From NCBI GenBank assembly GCA_002345965.1, contig DDTF01000054.1, positions 1 through 64,000 of the forward strand: 64,000 nt of DNA, in the 5' to 3' direction. A program made the position numbers and the translations under genes. This DNA is from Flammeovirgaceae bacterium UBA2371. Its GTDB lineage: Bacteria; Bacteroidota; Bacteroidia; Cytophagales; Cyclobacteriaceae. Shown in pieces: positions 1 to 9,465 of this stretch. Position 1 is the first letter of the stretch, and every line of letters begins with the position of its first letter. Under the pieces are notes generated by a model. It ran no database searches. It was given only the letters and a program-made list of their open reading frames with translations, and was not told the DNA's origin.

Positions 1-87
1 CTTATCACCCTTGGCATACTGGGCAAAAGCAGAGCCAGATAAAAGACTAAAGAAACCAATTAGAACTAAAATAAAATTTTTTTTCAT
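1..87 (-). CDS. Secreted protein, 5' fragment
   Basis: Only the first 29 codons are in the window; the gene continues past the left edge. The ATG at 87 begins a clear Sec signal peptide: two lysines, a hydrophobic core (FILVLIGFFSLLS) and a likely cleavage site after AFA, leaving QYAKGDK as the mature start. Signal peptides ending just before Gln-Tyr/Gln-Phe are very common for small outer-membrane barrel proteins of Bacteroidota, so such a protein is plausible, but nothing in these few residues proves it. Confidence 0.6.
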   Translation of the reverse strand, partial: MKKNFILVLIGFFSLLSGSAFAQYAKGDK

Positions 88-246
88 AGAATGATGTGTT
101 TCAATTTTCGCCCGAATATATGGCTTAATTTTATGTTTATAAAAATATATGGATGGGGTAAGGTAGAATTACCCGACAGACTGGGAGAAATTTCATCATT
201 AGTCCGTAGACAACATCAAATAATTATGCGATTTTTAACTTAAATG

Positions 247-591
247 CTACTTTAAGAAATCTTTCTTGGACTTATCCCAATAATTGGGTTCAATTTTCGT
301 TGTTTTTTGGTTCCAGTAGTCGGGAGTCACACGCTTGCCTTCTGGTGTCTTCAGCTCCCTATTGTAAACTTTTACAATGGGATTTAGAGTAACATCCGGA
401 GTAGCTAAAGTGTATGTTGGGGGTTGTCCTTCTTCCTTGGGGGGTACCTCCTGAATGGTTGTTTTGTGATTATTGTGGGCAAGAAGTTTTTGCAAGAATT
501 CGGCACGTTCTTTAGTAATGCCTGCCTCGAGTATGCGATGAGCAACTTCATCTATTTCTATTATTTTATGTTCGAATTTTAATAACGACAT
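247..591 (-). CDS. Uncharacterised 114-residue protein coupled to nuoN
   Basis: I do not recognise this protein. The start is taken at the ATG at 591, one base after the nuoN stop, rather than an upstream in-frame codon inside nuoN; this placement implies translational coupling. The product is soluble and charged, with no signal peptide or membrane segment. It has an N-terminal helical part (residues 1-40, rich in Glu, Lys and Ala), a Pro-rich middle and a C-terminal half with two Tyr-Trp motifs (DYWNQK, NYWDKS). As the last gene of the kor-nuo polycistron it may be an accessory or assembly factor of complex I, which is inference from position only. Confidence 0.65.
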   Translation of the reverse strand: MSLLKFEHKIIEIDEVAHRILEAGITKERAEFLQKLLAHNNHKTTIQEVPPKEEGQPPTYTLATPDVTLNPIVKVYNRELKTPEGKRVTPDYWNQKTTKIEPNYWDKSKKDFLK

Positions 592-592
592 T

Positions 593-2011
593 TTAAAGGC
601 TGGATAAACAAAGTTGCTTGATAAATTCAAAAATTGGACTATAAAATCCTATCACCAAAATACCCACTACACATGCGCTCAAAGCAATCCGGGTAGGATA
701 GTCACTATGGAAATATTTTATGGGTGATTCATTTTTATTGACAAACATAGCTTTTACCACAAGCAGATAGTAATACAAAGACACCACAGCATTAGCTACA
801 GCAATGAAAAGCAAAACATAATAGCCACTTTCAGCCGCTGCTGTGAACAAGAAAAACTTTCCGAAAAAACCAGCCAGTGGAGGTATTCCTGCCAATGAGA
901 ACAAAGCCAGCATCATAGCCAGACTCAATCGAGGATTGGTATGATACAGTCCATTGTAATCGTTAATATTTATTTTTCCTGAGTATTGTTCGATGGCGAT
1001 TACAACTCCAAAAGCCGCGAGATTGGAGAATACATATACCAACACAAAGTATATAACGCTGGCCATCGCCAGCGCGGTTCCTCCTATTACGCCCAGTAAA
1101 ATAAAACCAGCTTGAGCAATAGAAGAAAATGCAAGAAATCGTTTTAGATTTTGTTGCCTTATGGCAAAAAGATTTCCTATGGTCATAGTGAAAATGGCAG
1201 TACCATAAATTACAGGTTGCCACACTTGACGAATTGTTTCAAATAAAGTAACTGATAGTAAAACAAAAACAAAGATGGCGGCTCCCTTGGAAACTACCGA
1301 TAAATAGGAAGTAACATTGGTTGGGCTGCCCTCATACACATCGGCAGTCCATAAATGGAAGGGAACGACACTGATTTTAAATGCTAACCCAGAAAAAAAG
1401 AACACAAAGCCCAACACATGTAATACATCTGCGGTAACAATCATTTTACTGAAGTACATAGACCCGGTGGCACCGTACAACATGGATAATCCAAAAAGCA
1501 GTAGGGCGGATGCAAAGGCTGCAGATAAGATAAGTTTGATACCTGCTTCGGCAGACTTACTCTTGTATTGTTCATAAGAGGCAGCGGCTGCAATAGGAAT
1601 GGTGAGTAACTCTAACCCCAGATAGAACATGAGAAAATTTCCTGCCGATATCATGAAGCTTACACCGATTACACTGCTAAGCATTAGCAAATAGAATTCT
1701 GTAATGCGATTGTAATTGTTTTTAGCGCGTAACCACGAACCAGACTGTAAGAACACAATCAACACACCAAGATTAAGAATGTTTTTCATTAAAATTCGAA
1801 GCGGATCAGTAACGTACATTCCCCCGAATAACGTTCCTGACTGAGAAGGTAGAAATCCAGATAAAGTAACGAGGGCAAACAAGATGGCTGCAGAGGGTAT
1901 ACTTTTGGTTTTACCTTCGTCAGTAAAATTGAGTTCAAGAACAAGAAGAATCAACAACGACCCTATCAGGGTCCATTCATGTCGCATTAAAAGCAGCTCT
2001 TGTAAACTCAT
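593..2011 (-). CDS. nuoN: NADH-quinone oxidoreductase subunit N
   Basis: Antiporter-like proton-pumping membrane subunit of respiratory complex I, in the inner membrane. At 472 residues it has the usual length, with about 14 hydrophobic segments. The family core is visible: KISVVPFHLWTADVYEGSP with the Lys and the HxW(T/A)PD-like motif, then the SSIAQAGF segment and the LAGIPPLAGFFGKF motif with its Lys. The start ATG directly abuts the nuoM stop, as expected for coupled translation. It belongs to the eleven-subunit nuo cluster. Confidence 0.95.
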   Translation of the reverse strand: MSLQELLLMRHEWTLIGSLLILLVLELNFTDEGKTKSIPSAAILFALVTLSGFLPSQSGTLFGGMYVTDPLRILMKNILNLGVLIVFLQSGSWLRAKNNYNRITEFYLLMLSSVIGVSFMISAGNFLMFYLGLELLTIPIAAAASYEQYKSKSAEAGIKLILSAAFASALLLFGLSMLYGATGSMYFSKMIVTADVLHVLGFVFFFSGLAFKISVVPFHLWTADVYEGSPTNVTSYLSVVSKGAAIFVFVLLSVTLFETIRQVWQPVIYGTAIFTMTIGNLFAIRQQNLKRFLAFSSIAQAGFILLGVIGGTALAMASVIYFVLVYVFSNLAAFGVVIAIEQYSGKININDYNGLYHTNPRLSLAMMLALFSLAGIPPLAGFFGKFFLFTAAAESGYYVLLFIAVANAVVSLYYYLLVVKAMFVNKNESPIKYFHSDYPTRIALSACVVGILVIGFYSPIFEFIKQLCLSSL

Positions 2012-3505
2012 TTATTTTAAAACCAATTTATCTACAATCAATCCTAAACTATCTCTTATCATATTTGATAACCATAAGGGTGTCAATCCAATCACTAATA
2101 TTCCAGTTATTAACGAAATCGTAGCTATCTTTTCAAACCACTTTGCCTTTGGGAAATTGTTATATGCCTCAGACTTTATCGGTCCCATCAACAACATGCC
2201 CACAACTCTTAAAATATAGACTGCTGTAACCACAATAGAAGAGACGGCAATGATTGTGGCAACTCGGTGAAACAAATCCTCATGTTCAAATGCACCAACA
2301 AAAATTGTCATCTCTGCCACAAAACCACTTAATCCTGGCAATCCCAAAGAAGCCAAACCACCAATGACATAGCATACCGATAAGAACGGAAGAACTTTCA
2401 TCAGACCACCCATTTCAGTTATAATGCGCGTCTTGGTTCTAGAATATAGCATGCCGATCAATGCAAAGAAAAGGGCAGTCATTAATCCGTGAGAGATCAT
2501 TTGCAACACGGCTCCAGTGGAGGAGGTTTTGTTGAGCATCAGAATGGCAAACAACACCAGCCCGCAATGACTTACAGAAGAGTAGGCATTGATATATTTT
2601 AGGTCGGTTTGCACAACAGTGGCTAATGCACCATAAATCACAGAAATGGAAGTGAGGATCAAAAAGATCCATGACATCTCATTAGCGGCCTCAGGCAAAA
2701 GAAAGATAGCCACTTTAAGGCAACCATAGCCACCCAGTTTCATGAGTACACCCGCATGCAGCATAGAAACTGCAGTTGGAGCTGAGCTGTGTCCATCTGG
2801 TGACCAGGTATGAAACGGAAACAAGGCACCGATTACACCAAACCCAATAAAGAGCATAGGGAAGAATATTCGCTGCATTTCGATGGGTACATGTTGTTGC
2901 CCCAATGCCAGAATATTGAATGTCCTTAAGCCCTCCACATCTGCGGTAAAGTAAACACCAAGTATTCCAACCACCAGCAAAGCGGAACCACCCATAAGCA
3001 TAAGCGTGAGCTTCATGGCTGCATACTCCTTTGGCCCACTCCCCCAAATACCAATGAGCAGGTACATGGGTATTACGGCCAATTCAAAAAACAAGAACAA
3101 AACGAATAAATCCAGTGAAACAAAAAAGCCATATACTCCAGTAGCCAGTACAATCAGTGAAATAAAAAATTCTTTATAAAGTTTCTCTACTTCCCAACTC
3201 GCAAAAATGCCGGTAAAGATGACAATAGAAGTAAGCAAAATCATCGCCACGGCAATACCATCTACGCCTATGTCAAATGATATACCTAGACTTGGATACC
3301 AGAAATAACTTTGTGTAAAGAGAACCACCGCTTCATTACCTGCAGCCCTTTCTTGCAGGAAGAGATAAAGCAAAATAAGAGAAAGTAGCAGTTGCAAGGT
3401 CATACCACTGGCAGCTACGGCACGAACTTGTTTTTGTGTGCGCGCAAACATCATCACCAAAGTGGTGATCGCAGGAACTGCAATATGGGCTATCAGGATA
3501 TTCAT
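2012..3505 (-). CDS. nuoM: NADH-quinone oxidoreductase subunit M
   Basis: Second Mrp-antiporter-like proton-channel subunit of complex I, 497 residues. It shows the family motifs: a Glu within the FFELAVIPMYLLIGIWG segment, LFPFHTWSPDGHSSAPTAVS in the middle, SSVSHCGL on the discontinuous helix, and GLPGLSGFVAE near the C-terminus. Its ATG at 3505 overlaps the nuoL stop by four bases (ATGA). Order L-M-N is the conserved order of the family. Confidence 0.95.
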   Translation of the reverse strand: MNILIAHIAVPAITTLVMMFARTQKQVRAVAASGMTLQLLLSLILLYLFLQERAAGNEAVVLFTQSYFWYPSLGISFDIGVDGIAVAMILLTSIVIFTGIFASWEVEKLYKEFFISLIVLATGVYGFFVSLDLFVLFLFFELAVIPMYLLIGIWGSGPKEYAAMKLTLMLMGGSALLVVGILGVYFTADVEGLRTFNILALGQQHVPIEMQRIFFPMLFIGFGVIGALFPFHTWSPDGHSSAPTAVSMLHAGVLMKLGGYGCLKVAIFLLPEAANEMSWIFLILTSISVIYGALATVVQTDLKYINAYSSVSHCGLVLFAILMLNKTSSTGAVLQMISHGLMTALFFALIGMLYSRTKTRIITEMGGLMKVLPFLSVCYVIGGLASLGLPGLSGFVAEMTIFVGAFEHEDLFHRVATIIAVSSIVVTAVYILRVVGMLLMGPIKSEAYNNFPKAKWFEKIATISLITGILVIGLTPLWLSNMIRDSLGLIVDKLVLK

Positions 3506-5397
3506 CGATTGACGTAGATATAACTTAACACAATAATAAGTACTCCCGATATAAAGATGATTGCATATTTCTGCACCTGACCAGATTGAAATTCCCTAAT
3601 TTGCACTGAAATCCAGTTGGTAGTGGCAGCCAGTAAATTCATGAAGGCATCAATAACATTCCTGTCGAACCAGGCGAGTGGTTTGGCTACGAGCCGGAAA
3701 ATTATTCCTTTAGTGATTAAAATGTACAATTCATCGATATAGAATTTTTTTGTGGCACTTGTATACAATGTGCCAAACGATTTGGCAACCTTGTCAGGTG
3801 AAGTTGATTCTACTTTATAAAATTTCCAGGCAATACCAATTCCAGTTAGCGCCAGAATAACTGAAGTAATAGCGATAGGCCAATTAATTTGGCTTGCTAA
3901 TGGTAAGCCATCGGAAGAAATAAATTGACCAAAAGGAATAAAACCCGCCAGTGTTGAGCCAATAGCTAATAGTATCATGGGAATTAGCAGGATTGCAGGG
4001 GATTCATGTGGAACTTGATCATATTTTGTAGCCTTGCCCCAAAAGACTATGAAGTAGAGACGAAACATATAAAAGGCAGTGAGACCAGCGACCAATGCTG
4101 CTATCCCAAAGTAGATAGGGTGATTGGCAAAGACAGCTGATAAAATCTCGTCCTTACTAAAAAAACCTGCAAAAGGAGGGATACCCGCAATAGCCAAACA
4201 TGCAATCAAAAATAAGATGTGTGTAATAGGCTGATGCTTACGCAGTCCGCCCATCTCTCGAATGTCGTTGGTATGAACAGCATGAATTATGGCCCCTGCT
4301 CCCAGGAAAAGAAGTGCTTTAAAGAAAGCATGGGTAAAAAGATGGAAAAGTGATGCGGTATAACCAAGTCCATCCGCGCCCTCATAACCAGATACACCCA
4401 ATGCCAACATCATGTACCCAATTTGAGACATCGTAGAAAATGCCAACACTCTTTTAATATCATATTGTGTGCAAGCAATTACTGCTGCAAATAAAGTAGT
4501 GAAGGCACCGATGAAAGCAACAACTTCCAGAGCGGTGGGTGCATAGGCATAGTACAATGGAAATAAACGGGCAACCAGAAAAACACCAGCTACAACCATC
4601 GTAGCGGCATGTATCAATGCAGAGACGGGTGTAGGTCCCTCCATGGCATCGGGTAACCATATGTGCAATGGAAACATGGCTGACTTTCCTGCACCTCCCA
4701 TAAAAATCAACAACAAAGCCCATGTAATGGTTGAAAGTCCCATGAAGGTGGCTGCTGTTGAGAATTGGAGTGATTCTGGACGGGTGAGTACTTCAAAATC
4801 GAAAGTACCTGCATAAAAAGACACCATTAATATCCCGATAAGAAATCCTAGATCTGCAAACCGCGTAACGATAAAAGCTTTTTTCGCAGCAGCTACAGCG
4901 GTGGGTTTATCATAATAGAATCCAATCAGTAAATAGGAAGATATACCCACCAACTCCCAAAACATGTACATTTGAAAAAGATTGGTAGCAACTACCAAAC
5001 CCAGCATGGAGAAGCTGAAAAGTGACAGGAAAGCAAAGTAGCGGTCGTAGCCACTTTCATTTTTCATGTAACCCTGACTGTACAAAAAGACCACCAACGA
5101 AACCGTTGTTATCACTACTAGCATCATTACTGAAATAGGATCCAGCAAAATGCCCAGGTCAATTTGTAATGTATCGTTGAATCTGAGCCAGGTTGTTTTA
5201 ACAGCAATGACCTGTTCTCGTGATGAAGAAGTAAAATATTGAAATGCGGTTCGGTAAGAAAGGAAAGTTGAAATGCCAATGGCTATTGTTGCAATCCAAC
5301 CAGAAATTTTTCCGGGGATCTTCCCACTGCCTAAACCATTAATGACAAAGGCTATGAAGGGCAGTAGCAGTATCCATATCGTGTATTGAAAGCTCAT
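3502..5397 (-). CDS. nuoL: NADH-quinone oxidoreductase subunit L
   Basis: Largest antiporter-like subunit of complex I. The ATG at 5397 is preferred to the TTG one codon upstream; it overlaps the nuoK stop by one base (TGATG), giving 631 residues. Visible motifs are YMFWELVGISSYLLIGFYYDKP, KSAMFPLHIWLPDAMEGPTPVSALIHAATMV in overlapping short pieces, STMSQIGYM, and LAIAGIPPFAGFFSKDEI. The C-terminal 100 residues correspond to the lateral amphipathic helix and last transmembrane segment that clamp the membrane arm. Confidence 0.95.
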   Translation of the reverse strand: MSFQYTIWILLLPFIAFVINGLGSGKIPGKISGWIATIAIGISTFLSYRTAFQYFTSSSREQVIAVKTTWLRFNDTLQIDLGILLDPISVMMLVVITTVSLVVFLYSQGYMKNESGYDRYFAFLSLFSFSMLGLVVATNLFQMYMFWELVGISSYLLIGFYYDKPTAVAAAKKAFIVTRFADLGFLIGILMVSFYAGTFDFEVLTRPESLQFSTAATFMGLSTITWALLLIFMGGAGKSAMFPLHIWLPDAMEGPTPVSALIHAATMVVAGVFLVARLFPLYYAYAPTALEVVAFIGAFTTLFAAVIACTQYDIKRVLAFSTMSQIGYMMLALGVSGYEGADGLGYTASLFHLFTHAFFKALLFLGAGAIIHAVHTNDIREMGGLRKHQPITHILFLIACLAIAGIPPFAGFFSKDEILSAVFANHPIYFGIAALVAGLTAFYMFRLYFIVFWGKATKYDQVPHESPAILLIPMILLAIGSTLAGFIPFGQFISSDGLPLASQINWPIAITSVILALTGIGIAWKFYKVESTSPDKVAKSFGTLYTSATKKFYIDELYILITKGIIFRLVAKPLAWFDRNVIDAFMNLLAATTNWISVQIREFQSGQVQKYAIIFISGVLIIVLSYIYVNR

Positions 5398-5714
5398 CAA
5401 TATTTCATTTTGTCTACTTCTTCCACATCAATTGAACGGATGTTGCGGTAGAGATTAATAAATATAGCGATGGCCACCGCTGCTTCTGCAGCAGCAATGG
5501 CAATTATAAACAAGGAAAAGAAATGACCTTCAAGTGTGCCAGGGTATAAGTACTTATCAAAGAATACAAAATTGAGGTTAACAGCATTTAGCATGAGCTC
5601 AATGCTAATAAGCATGGTGATCAGGTTTTTCCTGGTTAAGAAACCATACACACCAATGAAAAACATCATGGTGGTAACAATTAAAGCATGGTTCAAAGGT
5701 ACTTGCTCAATCAT
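5397..5714 (-). CDS. nuoK: NADH-quinone oxidoreductase subunit K
   Basis: Small three-helix membrane subunit of complex I, 105 residues, the normal length. Two buried glutamates essential in the family are recognisable: the Glu in SIELMLNAVNLNF and that in AAAEAAVAIAIFINLYR. The N-terminus overlaps the end of nuoJ by eight bases, so the two are translated from a coupled message. Confidence 0.95.
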   Translation of the reverse strand: MIEQVPLNHALIVTTMMFFIGVYGFLTRKNLITMLISIELMLNAVNLNFVFFDKYLYPGTLEGHFFSLFIIAIAAAEAAVAIAIFINLYRNIRSIDVEEVDKMKY

Positions 5715-6228
5715 TACTTCCGGGTTTATTGCGTTTGGCTACTACAATGGCGCCAACCATTGCTGCCAATAAAAGAATACTGATTACCTCAAAGGGAAGC
5801 ACGTATCCACTGTCCCCATAATTCATTAGTTTTTCTCCGATCACATCCATACTGGCTACCACCCCAGTGTCGGCATGAGGTGTAAAGACGTGGTTGGTAA
5901 TGACGTGGATGGACATGGTTGCTCCTGCAAATCCGATAATCGAAGTAAGAATTATTTTCCAGATATCAGGTTTTTGCATTTTTTCTTCAATGTGAGAAGT
6001 AAGCAGGATGGAAAAAATAATTAGCACAACAATACCCCCAGCATATACAATGAGTTGCACAGCAGCTAAAAAGAAATAATCAACCATAAAGTAAATTCCT
6101 GCGGTGCCTCCGAGGGCAAATAAAAGGAAAACAGCAGCCCTCAATATTTTGCTGGCAGTTACTGCCAACAATGAAAAGACAATCATGATGGTAGCAATGG
6201 TGTAGAATAGGATAGCGCTTGTCTCCAT
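5707..6228 (-). CDS. nuoJ: NADH-quinone oxidoreductase subunit J
   Basis: Membrane subunit of complex I, 173 residues and five predicted hydrophobic segments. The conserved helix with the pi-bulge region is seen as FFLAAVQLIVYAGGIVVLIIFSILL. The start overlaps the nuoI stop (TAATG arrangement), so translation is coupled. Family assignment is supported by the neighbours nuoI and nuoK in canonical order. Confidence 0.93.
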   Translation of the reverse strand: METSAILFYTIATIMIVFSLLAVTASKILRAAVFLLFALGGTAGIYFMVDYFFLAAVQLIVYAGGIVVLIIFSILLTSHIEEKMQKPDIWKIILTSIIGFAGATMSIHVITNHVFTPHADTGVVASMDVIGEKLMNYGDSGYVLPFEVISILLLAAMVGAIVVAKRNKPGSND

Positions 6229-6704
6229 TATTTGATTCCGTCCATTATTTTAGAGCCAGGTTTATTTAAAATTTTTGTGAGTTTGGATCGATCAAAAACA
6301 GCATGTTCAAAAGTATTGGCCATCACAATGGCATCTGTAGGGCATGCTGGGATACATAATCCGCACATAGTACACATCTGAAGATGATAAACGAATTGGT
6401 CTATGGCTTTTACCTTCCTTCCATCCACCTCAATTCTTTTAGGAATGATTTCAATTGTACCGTTCGGACAGGCCACTTCGCAGGCTGAACATCCTGTACA
6501 CTTGTGTTCATTGTTTTCATCGTGAAGCAAAACAACCTCACCACGAAAGCGTTCGAACATTTTTAATGTATCTCGGTTTTCAGGATACTGCTGCGTGATA
6601 ATTTCCTTTGGATGTGTGAAGTAGTGCCCTGTCACCGCCATGCCCTTGACCAGCGACCTTAGTCCTGAAAAAATATCCTTAAAATATTTAATTATACTCT
6701 TCAT
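6228..6704 (-). CDS. nuoI: NADH-quinone oxidoreductase subunit I (2x[4Fe-4S])
   Basis: Iron-sulfur subunit that carries clusters N6a and N6b to the quinone-reducing end of complex I. Two ferredoxin motifs are present: CTGCSACEVACP and CTMCGLCIPACP, each C-x2-C-x2-C-x3-C-P. I use the ATG at 6704 (158 residues); a TTG three codons upstream is the alternative. In a complex without NuoEFG this subunit, with NuoB, would be the likely entry path for electrons from ferredoxin, which is inference. Confidence 0.94.
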   Translation of the reverse strand: MKSIIKYFKDIFSGLRSLVKGMAVTGHYFTHPKEIITQQYPENRDTLKMFERFRGEVVLLHDENNEHKCTGCSACEVACPNGTIEIIPKRIEVDGRKVKAIDQFVYHLQMCTMCGLCIPACPTDAIVMANTFEHAVFDRSKLTKILNKPGSKIMDGIK

Positions 6705-6714
6705 GTTTCTCAAC

Positions 6715-7800
6715 TCAAAAGTGCCATCCCATTAATGCTAAAAATGCCATTATCAATATATTCATTAAATTAACAGGCAGAAGGTATTTCCATTCTAAAG
6801 TCAATAATTGATCTATTCTCAATCGCGGAAAAGTCCAACGAAACCACATCATCAGAAAGATGATGAAACTGACTTTTCCAAAAAACCAAAAAATAGGAGG
6901 GATATAGTCCATGATGTTATTAAAACCAACCCATCCGCCAATGTGAAAGGGCATCCATCCTCCAAGAAAAACTGTAGCACCAATTGCAGATACAATGAAC
7001 ATATTGGCAAACTCAGCCAGGAAAAAGAATGCGAATTTTAACCCTGAATATTCTGTATGAAACCCTGCCGTTAATTCTGATTCAGCTTCGGCTAAATCGA
7101 ATGGGCCCCGGTTGGTCTCTGCAGTACTAGCTATTAGAAAAATAATAAATGCAATTACTGCCGAGATATGTCCTTTAAAAATCCACCATCCATTGGCTTG
7201 CGATTCAATGATGGTGCTGAATTGTAAGCTTCCAGTTAATACAACGATGGTGAGTAGTGACAGACCCACAGAGAGTTCATAACTGATAATTTGTGCACCT
7301 GAACGCATTGCTCCGATGAGTGAGTACTTGTTATCGGACGACCAACCTGCCAATAATATTCCAATTACCCCAAGGGAAGAAACTGCGGATACATATAATA
7401 TTCCAATATCAAAATCAAGTGCGTGCAATCCTTTTGCAAAGGGTAACGCAGCCATAGCCATAAAGGCTGCTATCATTATAATGTAAGGTGCCAGATTAAA
7501 CAGAAAACTGTCTGCGTTCTTATTCATCAATGGTTCCTTCATCAAAAGCTTGATCACATCGGCCAGCGTTTGTGCAGTTCCCCATTTCCCTACACGCATT
7601 GGCCCCAATCGTTGCTGAAAGAAAGCGCTTACTTTTCTTTCAGCATATACCAGCACCAAACCCAGAATCGCAAACAGGATCATAAAAGCCACCCCGGCAA
7701 GGATCATTTCAATTAATGTGACTGTACTTGGCTCAAAGTGTTCAGAAAGGCTATTGTGTATGCCACCAGTCAGATATGAAAAATCGTAGAGCCAATTCAT
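6715..7800 (-). CDS. nuoH: NADH-quinone oxidoreductase subunit H
   Basis: Eight-helix membrane subunit forming the quinone chamber. It is 361 residues, slightly longer than average owing to an N-terminal extension of about 30 residues. Conserved pieces are YAERKVSAFFQQRLGPMRVG, the loop with STAETNRGPFDLAEAESELTAGFHTEYSG (glutamates lining the E-channel) and FRWTFPRLRIDQLL. The gene lies three bases from nuoD and ten bases from nuoI. Confidence 0.95.
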   Translation of the reverse strand: MNWLYDFSYLTGGIHNSLSEHFEPSTVTLIEMILAGVAFMILFAILGLVLVYAERKVSAFFQQRLGPMRVGKWGTAQTLADVIKLLMKEPLMNKNADSFLFNLAPYIIMIAAFMAMAALPFAKGLHALDFDIGILYVSAVSSLGVIGILLAGWSSDNKYSLIGAMRSGAQIISYELSVGLSLLTIVVLTGSLQFSTIIESQANGWWIFKGHISAVIAFIIFLIASTAETNRGPFDLAEAESELTAGFHTEYSGLKFAFFFLAEFANMFIVSAIGATVFLGGWMPFHIGGWVGFNNIMDYIPPIFWFFGKVSFIIFLMMWFRWTFPRLRIDQLLTLEWKYLLPVNLMNILIMAFLALMGWHF

Positions 7801-7803
7801 ATT

Positions 7804-8919
7804 TTAACGATCGATGTCTGGTATAACTAAATCTAAGGTGGACATGATGGCCACAAGGTCAGCGATCTTACAACCTCGTGCCATGTGATCCAGTGCTGAT
7901 AAATTACTAAAGCCGGGTGAACGAAATTTTAATCGATAGGGGCTTCGCTGCCCTTCACTGATTATATAAACACCGAATTCTCCTCTTGCTGTTTCTACCT
8001 TCTGGTACCATTCTCCTTTGGGTAATTTTATTACAGCCTTTGTAGGCACTTTAACAGGCCCTTCTGGAATGTTGTCAATCAACTGCTCGATGATTGACAT
8101 GGATTCCCACATTTCGGCTATACGACATTTATATCGGGCAAGACAGTCTCCTTCTGTTCCTAAAACTTCCTTAAAGTTCACTTTGTCATAGGCCATGTAC
8201 GGATGTTGTTTACGAACATCGCATGAGAATCCAGAGGCCCTGCCTGTTGGTCCGGTAACACCATAGCTGATGGCGTCTTCTTTTGAAAGTTTACCAATGC
8301 CTTTCATGCGTTGCATGAAGATGACGTTGTTGGTAAGTAAAGTATCGTATTCCGGAAGCTTCTTTCTAAAATAAGTAATGAAATCTTTTGTTCTTTTCTG
8401 GAAGTTGGGATGGATATCGAAGAATAATCCCCCCGGAATATTGTAGTTCATGGTGAGCCGGGCACCACACGTCTCCTCAAAGATGTCGGTAATTATTTCA
8501 CGATCTCTAAAACCGTATAAGAAAGTGGTTATGGCACCCAGGTCCATTCCCATTACGCCCCACCAAAGCTGATGAGATGAAAGCCGAGTCAGCTCATCAA
8601 TGATAGTGCGAATGACTTTTACTCGGTCAGGGACTTCCAGTTGAAGGGCTTGTTCTACAGCCAGACAGACCGCTTCATTATTGATATGACATGAGAGGTA
8701 ATCCATCCTGTCGGTGAGATGGACGATTTGCTGATAGCTATCATGCTCACACATCTTTTCGATTGAGCGATGGATGTACCCCAGGTGAGGTTCTACTTTT
8801 TTAATGATCTCACCATCCAAAGAAAGCACAAGACGCAATACACCATGGGTACTGGGGTGCTGCGGCCCCATGTTGATGAAGTACTCTTTTGATTCCAATT
8901 CTTGTGTTACTTCTTCCAT
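7804..8919 (-). CDS. nuoD: NADH-quinone oxidoreductase subunit D
   Basis: The 49-kDa-type subunit of the peripheral arm, which forms the quinone site with NuoB. It is a separate gene, not fused to nuoC. N-terminal GPQHPSTHGVLRLVLSLDGE with the quinone-site His is present, followed by HLGYIHRSIEKM, TDRMDYLSCHINNEA and, at the C-terminus, FRSPGFSNLSALDHMARG. It is 371 residues, at the short end for NuoD, but both ends of the family are intact. The start overlaps the nuoC stop (one base). Confidence 0.95.
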   Translation of the reverse strand: MEEVTQELESKEYFINMGPQHPSTHGVLRLVLSLDGEIIKKVEPHLGYIHRSIEKMCEHDSYQQIVHLTDRMDYLSCHINNEAVCLAVEQALQLEVPDRVKVIRTIIDELTRLSSHQLWWGVMGMDLGAITTFLYGFRDREIITDIFEETCGARLTMNYNIPGGLFFDIHPNFQKRTKDFITYFRKKLPEYDTLLTNNVIFMQRMKGIGKLSKEDAISYGVTGPTGRASGFSCDVRKQHPYMAYDKVNFKEVLGTEGDCLARYKCRIAEMWESMSIIEQLIDNIPEGPVKVPTKAVIKLPKGEWYQKVETARGEFGVYIISEGQRSPYRLKFRSPGFSNLSALDHMARGCKIADLVAIMSTLDLVIPDIDR

Positions 8920-9377
8920 CAGTATGCTATCATATTTATGGGATCGTCATAATCTTTTCGCATGGGCCAACCCTCCCAGTCATCAGGTAGCAATAGCCTC
9001 CTCAGGTCTGGGTGATTCAGAAATTTTATTCCAAACAATTCATAGGCTTCTCTTTCATGTAGTTCAGCGGTTCTCCAAATGTGACAGACTGTTGCTACCT
9101 CCGGATTTTCCCGCGAATTGATTTTTGCTTTTAATACCAGCTGATGCTGATGTTGCGTAGATTTTAAATGGTAGACCACTTCCATATGAGCGGGCCAGTC
9201 AACTCCAGTGAGACAAAAAAGAAAATCAAACGAAGTGGCTTCGTTTGATTTTAATTCTGACGCTAATGGAAGAATTTTTTCTGAAGGAATAGTCACTTGC
9301 AAGAATTGAGTGCCCTCCACACACTCGGCCTCGGGCACACGATCTAAAATAAATTTCTGAATACCTTCGTTGTGCAT
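8919..9377 (-). CDS. nuoC: NADH-quinone oxidoreductase subunit C
   Basis: The 30-kDa-type subunit of the peripheral arm, 152 residues. The family signature is present near the C-terminus: ERExYELFGIKFLNHPDLRRLLLPDDWEG read as ERE-AYELFGI, then HPDLRRLLLPDDW, GWPMRKDY. It is preceded by an 88-base gap after nuoB that contains an RNA hairpin (described separately), the longest gap inside the nuo cluster. Confidence 0.94.
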   Translation of the reverse strand: MHNEGIQKFILDRVPEAECVEGTQFLQVTIPSEKILPLASELKSNEATSFDFLFCLTGVDWPAHMEVVYHLKSTQHQHQLVLKAKINSRENPEVATVCHIWRTAELHEREAYELFGIKFLNHPDLRRLLLPDDWEGWPMRKDYDDPINMIAY

Positions 9378-9436
9378 TTTTCCCTGTTAATAGTAATGCG
9401 CGCAGTTTTAAGTTTCTGCGTTAAAGTATTTTTAGT

Positions 9437-9458
9437 GAGATACACAAAAGTGCATCTC
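9437..9458 (-). other. RNA hairpin between nuoB and nuoC
   Basis: On the transcribed strand GAGATGCAC, a TTTT loop and GTGTATCTC form a nine-pair stem in which one pair is G-U. No U-run follows, so it does not look like an intrinsic terminator. It sits in the only sizeable gap of the nuo cluster and could be a processing or stability element, or influence nuoC translation; its role is inference. Confidence 0.5.
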
Positions 9459-9465
9459 ATCTTAC

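Noticed and set aside
963..1223. Open frames overlapping nuoN and other nuo genes in alternate frames
   Set aside because: They are shadows of strongly conserved genes and show Cys/His/Tyr-rich random composition.
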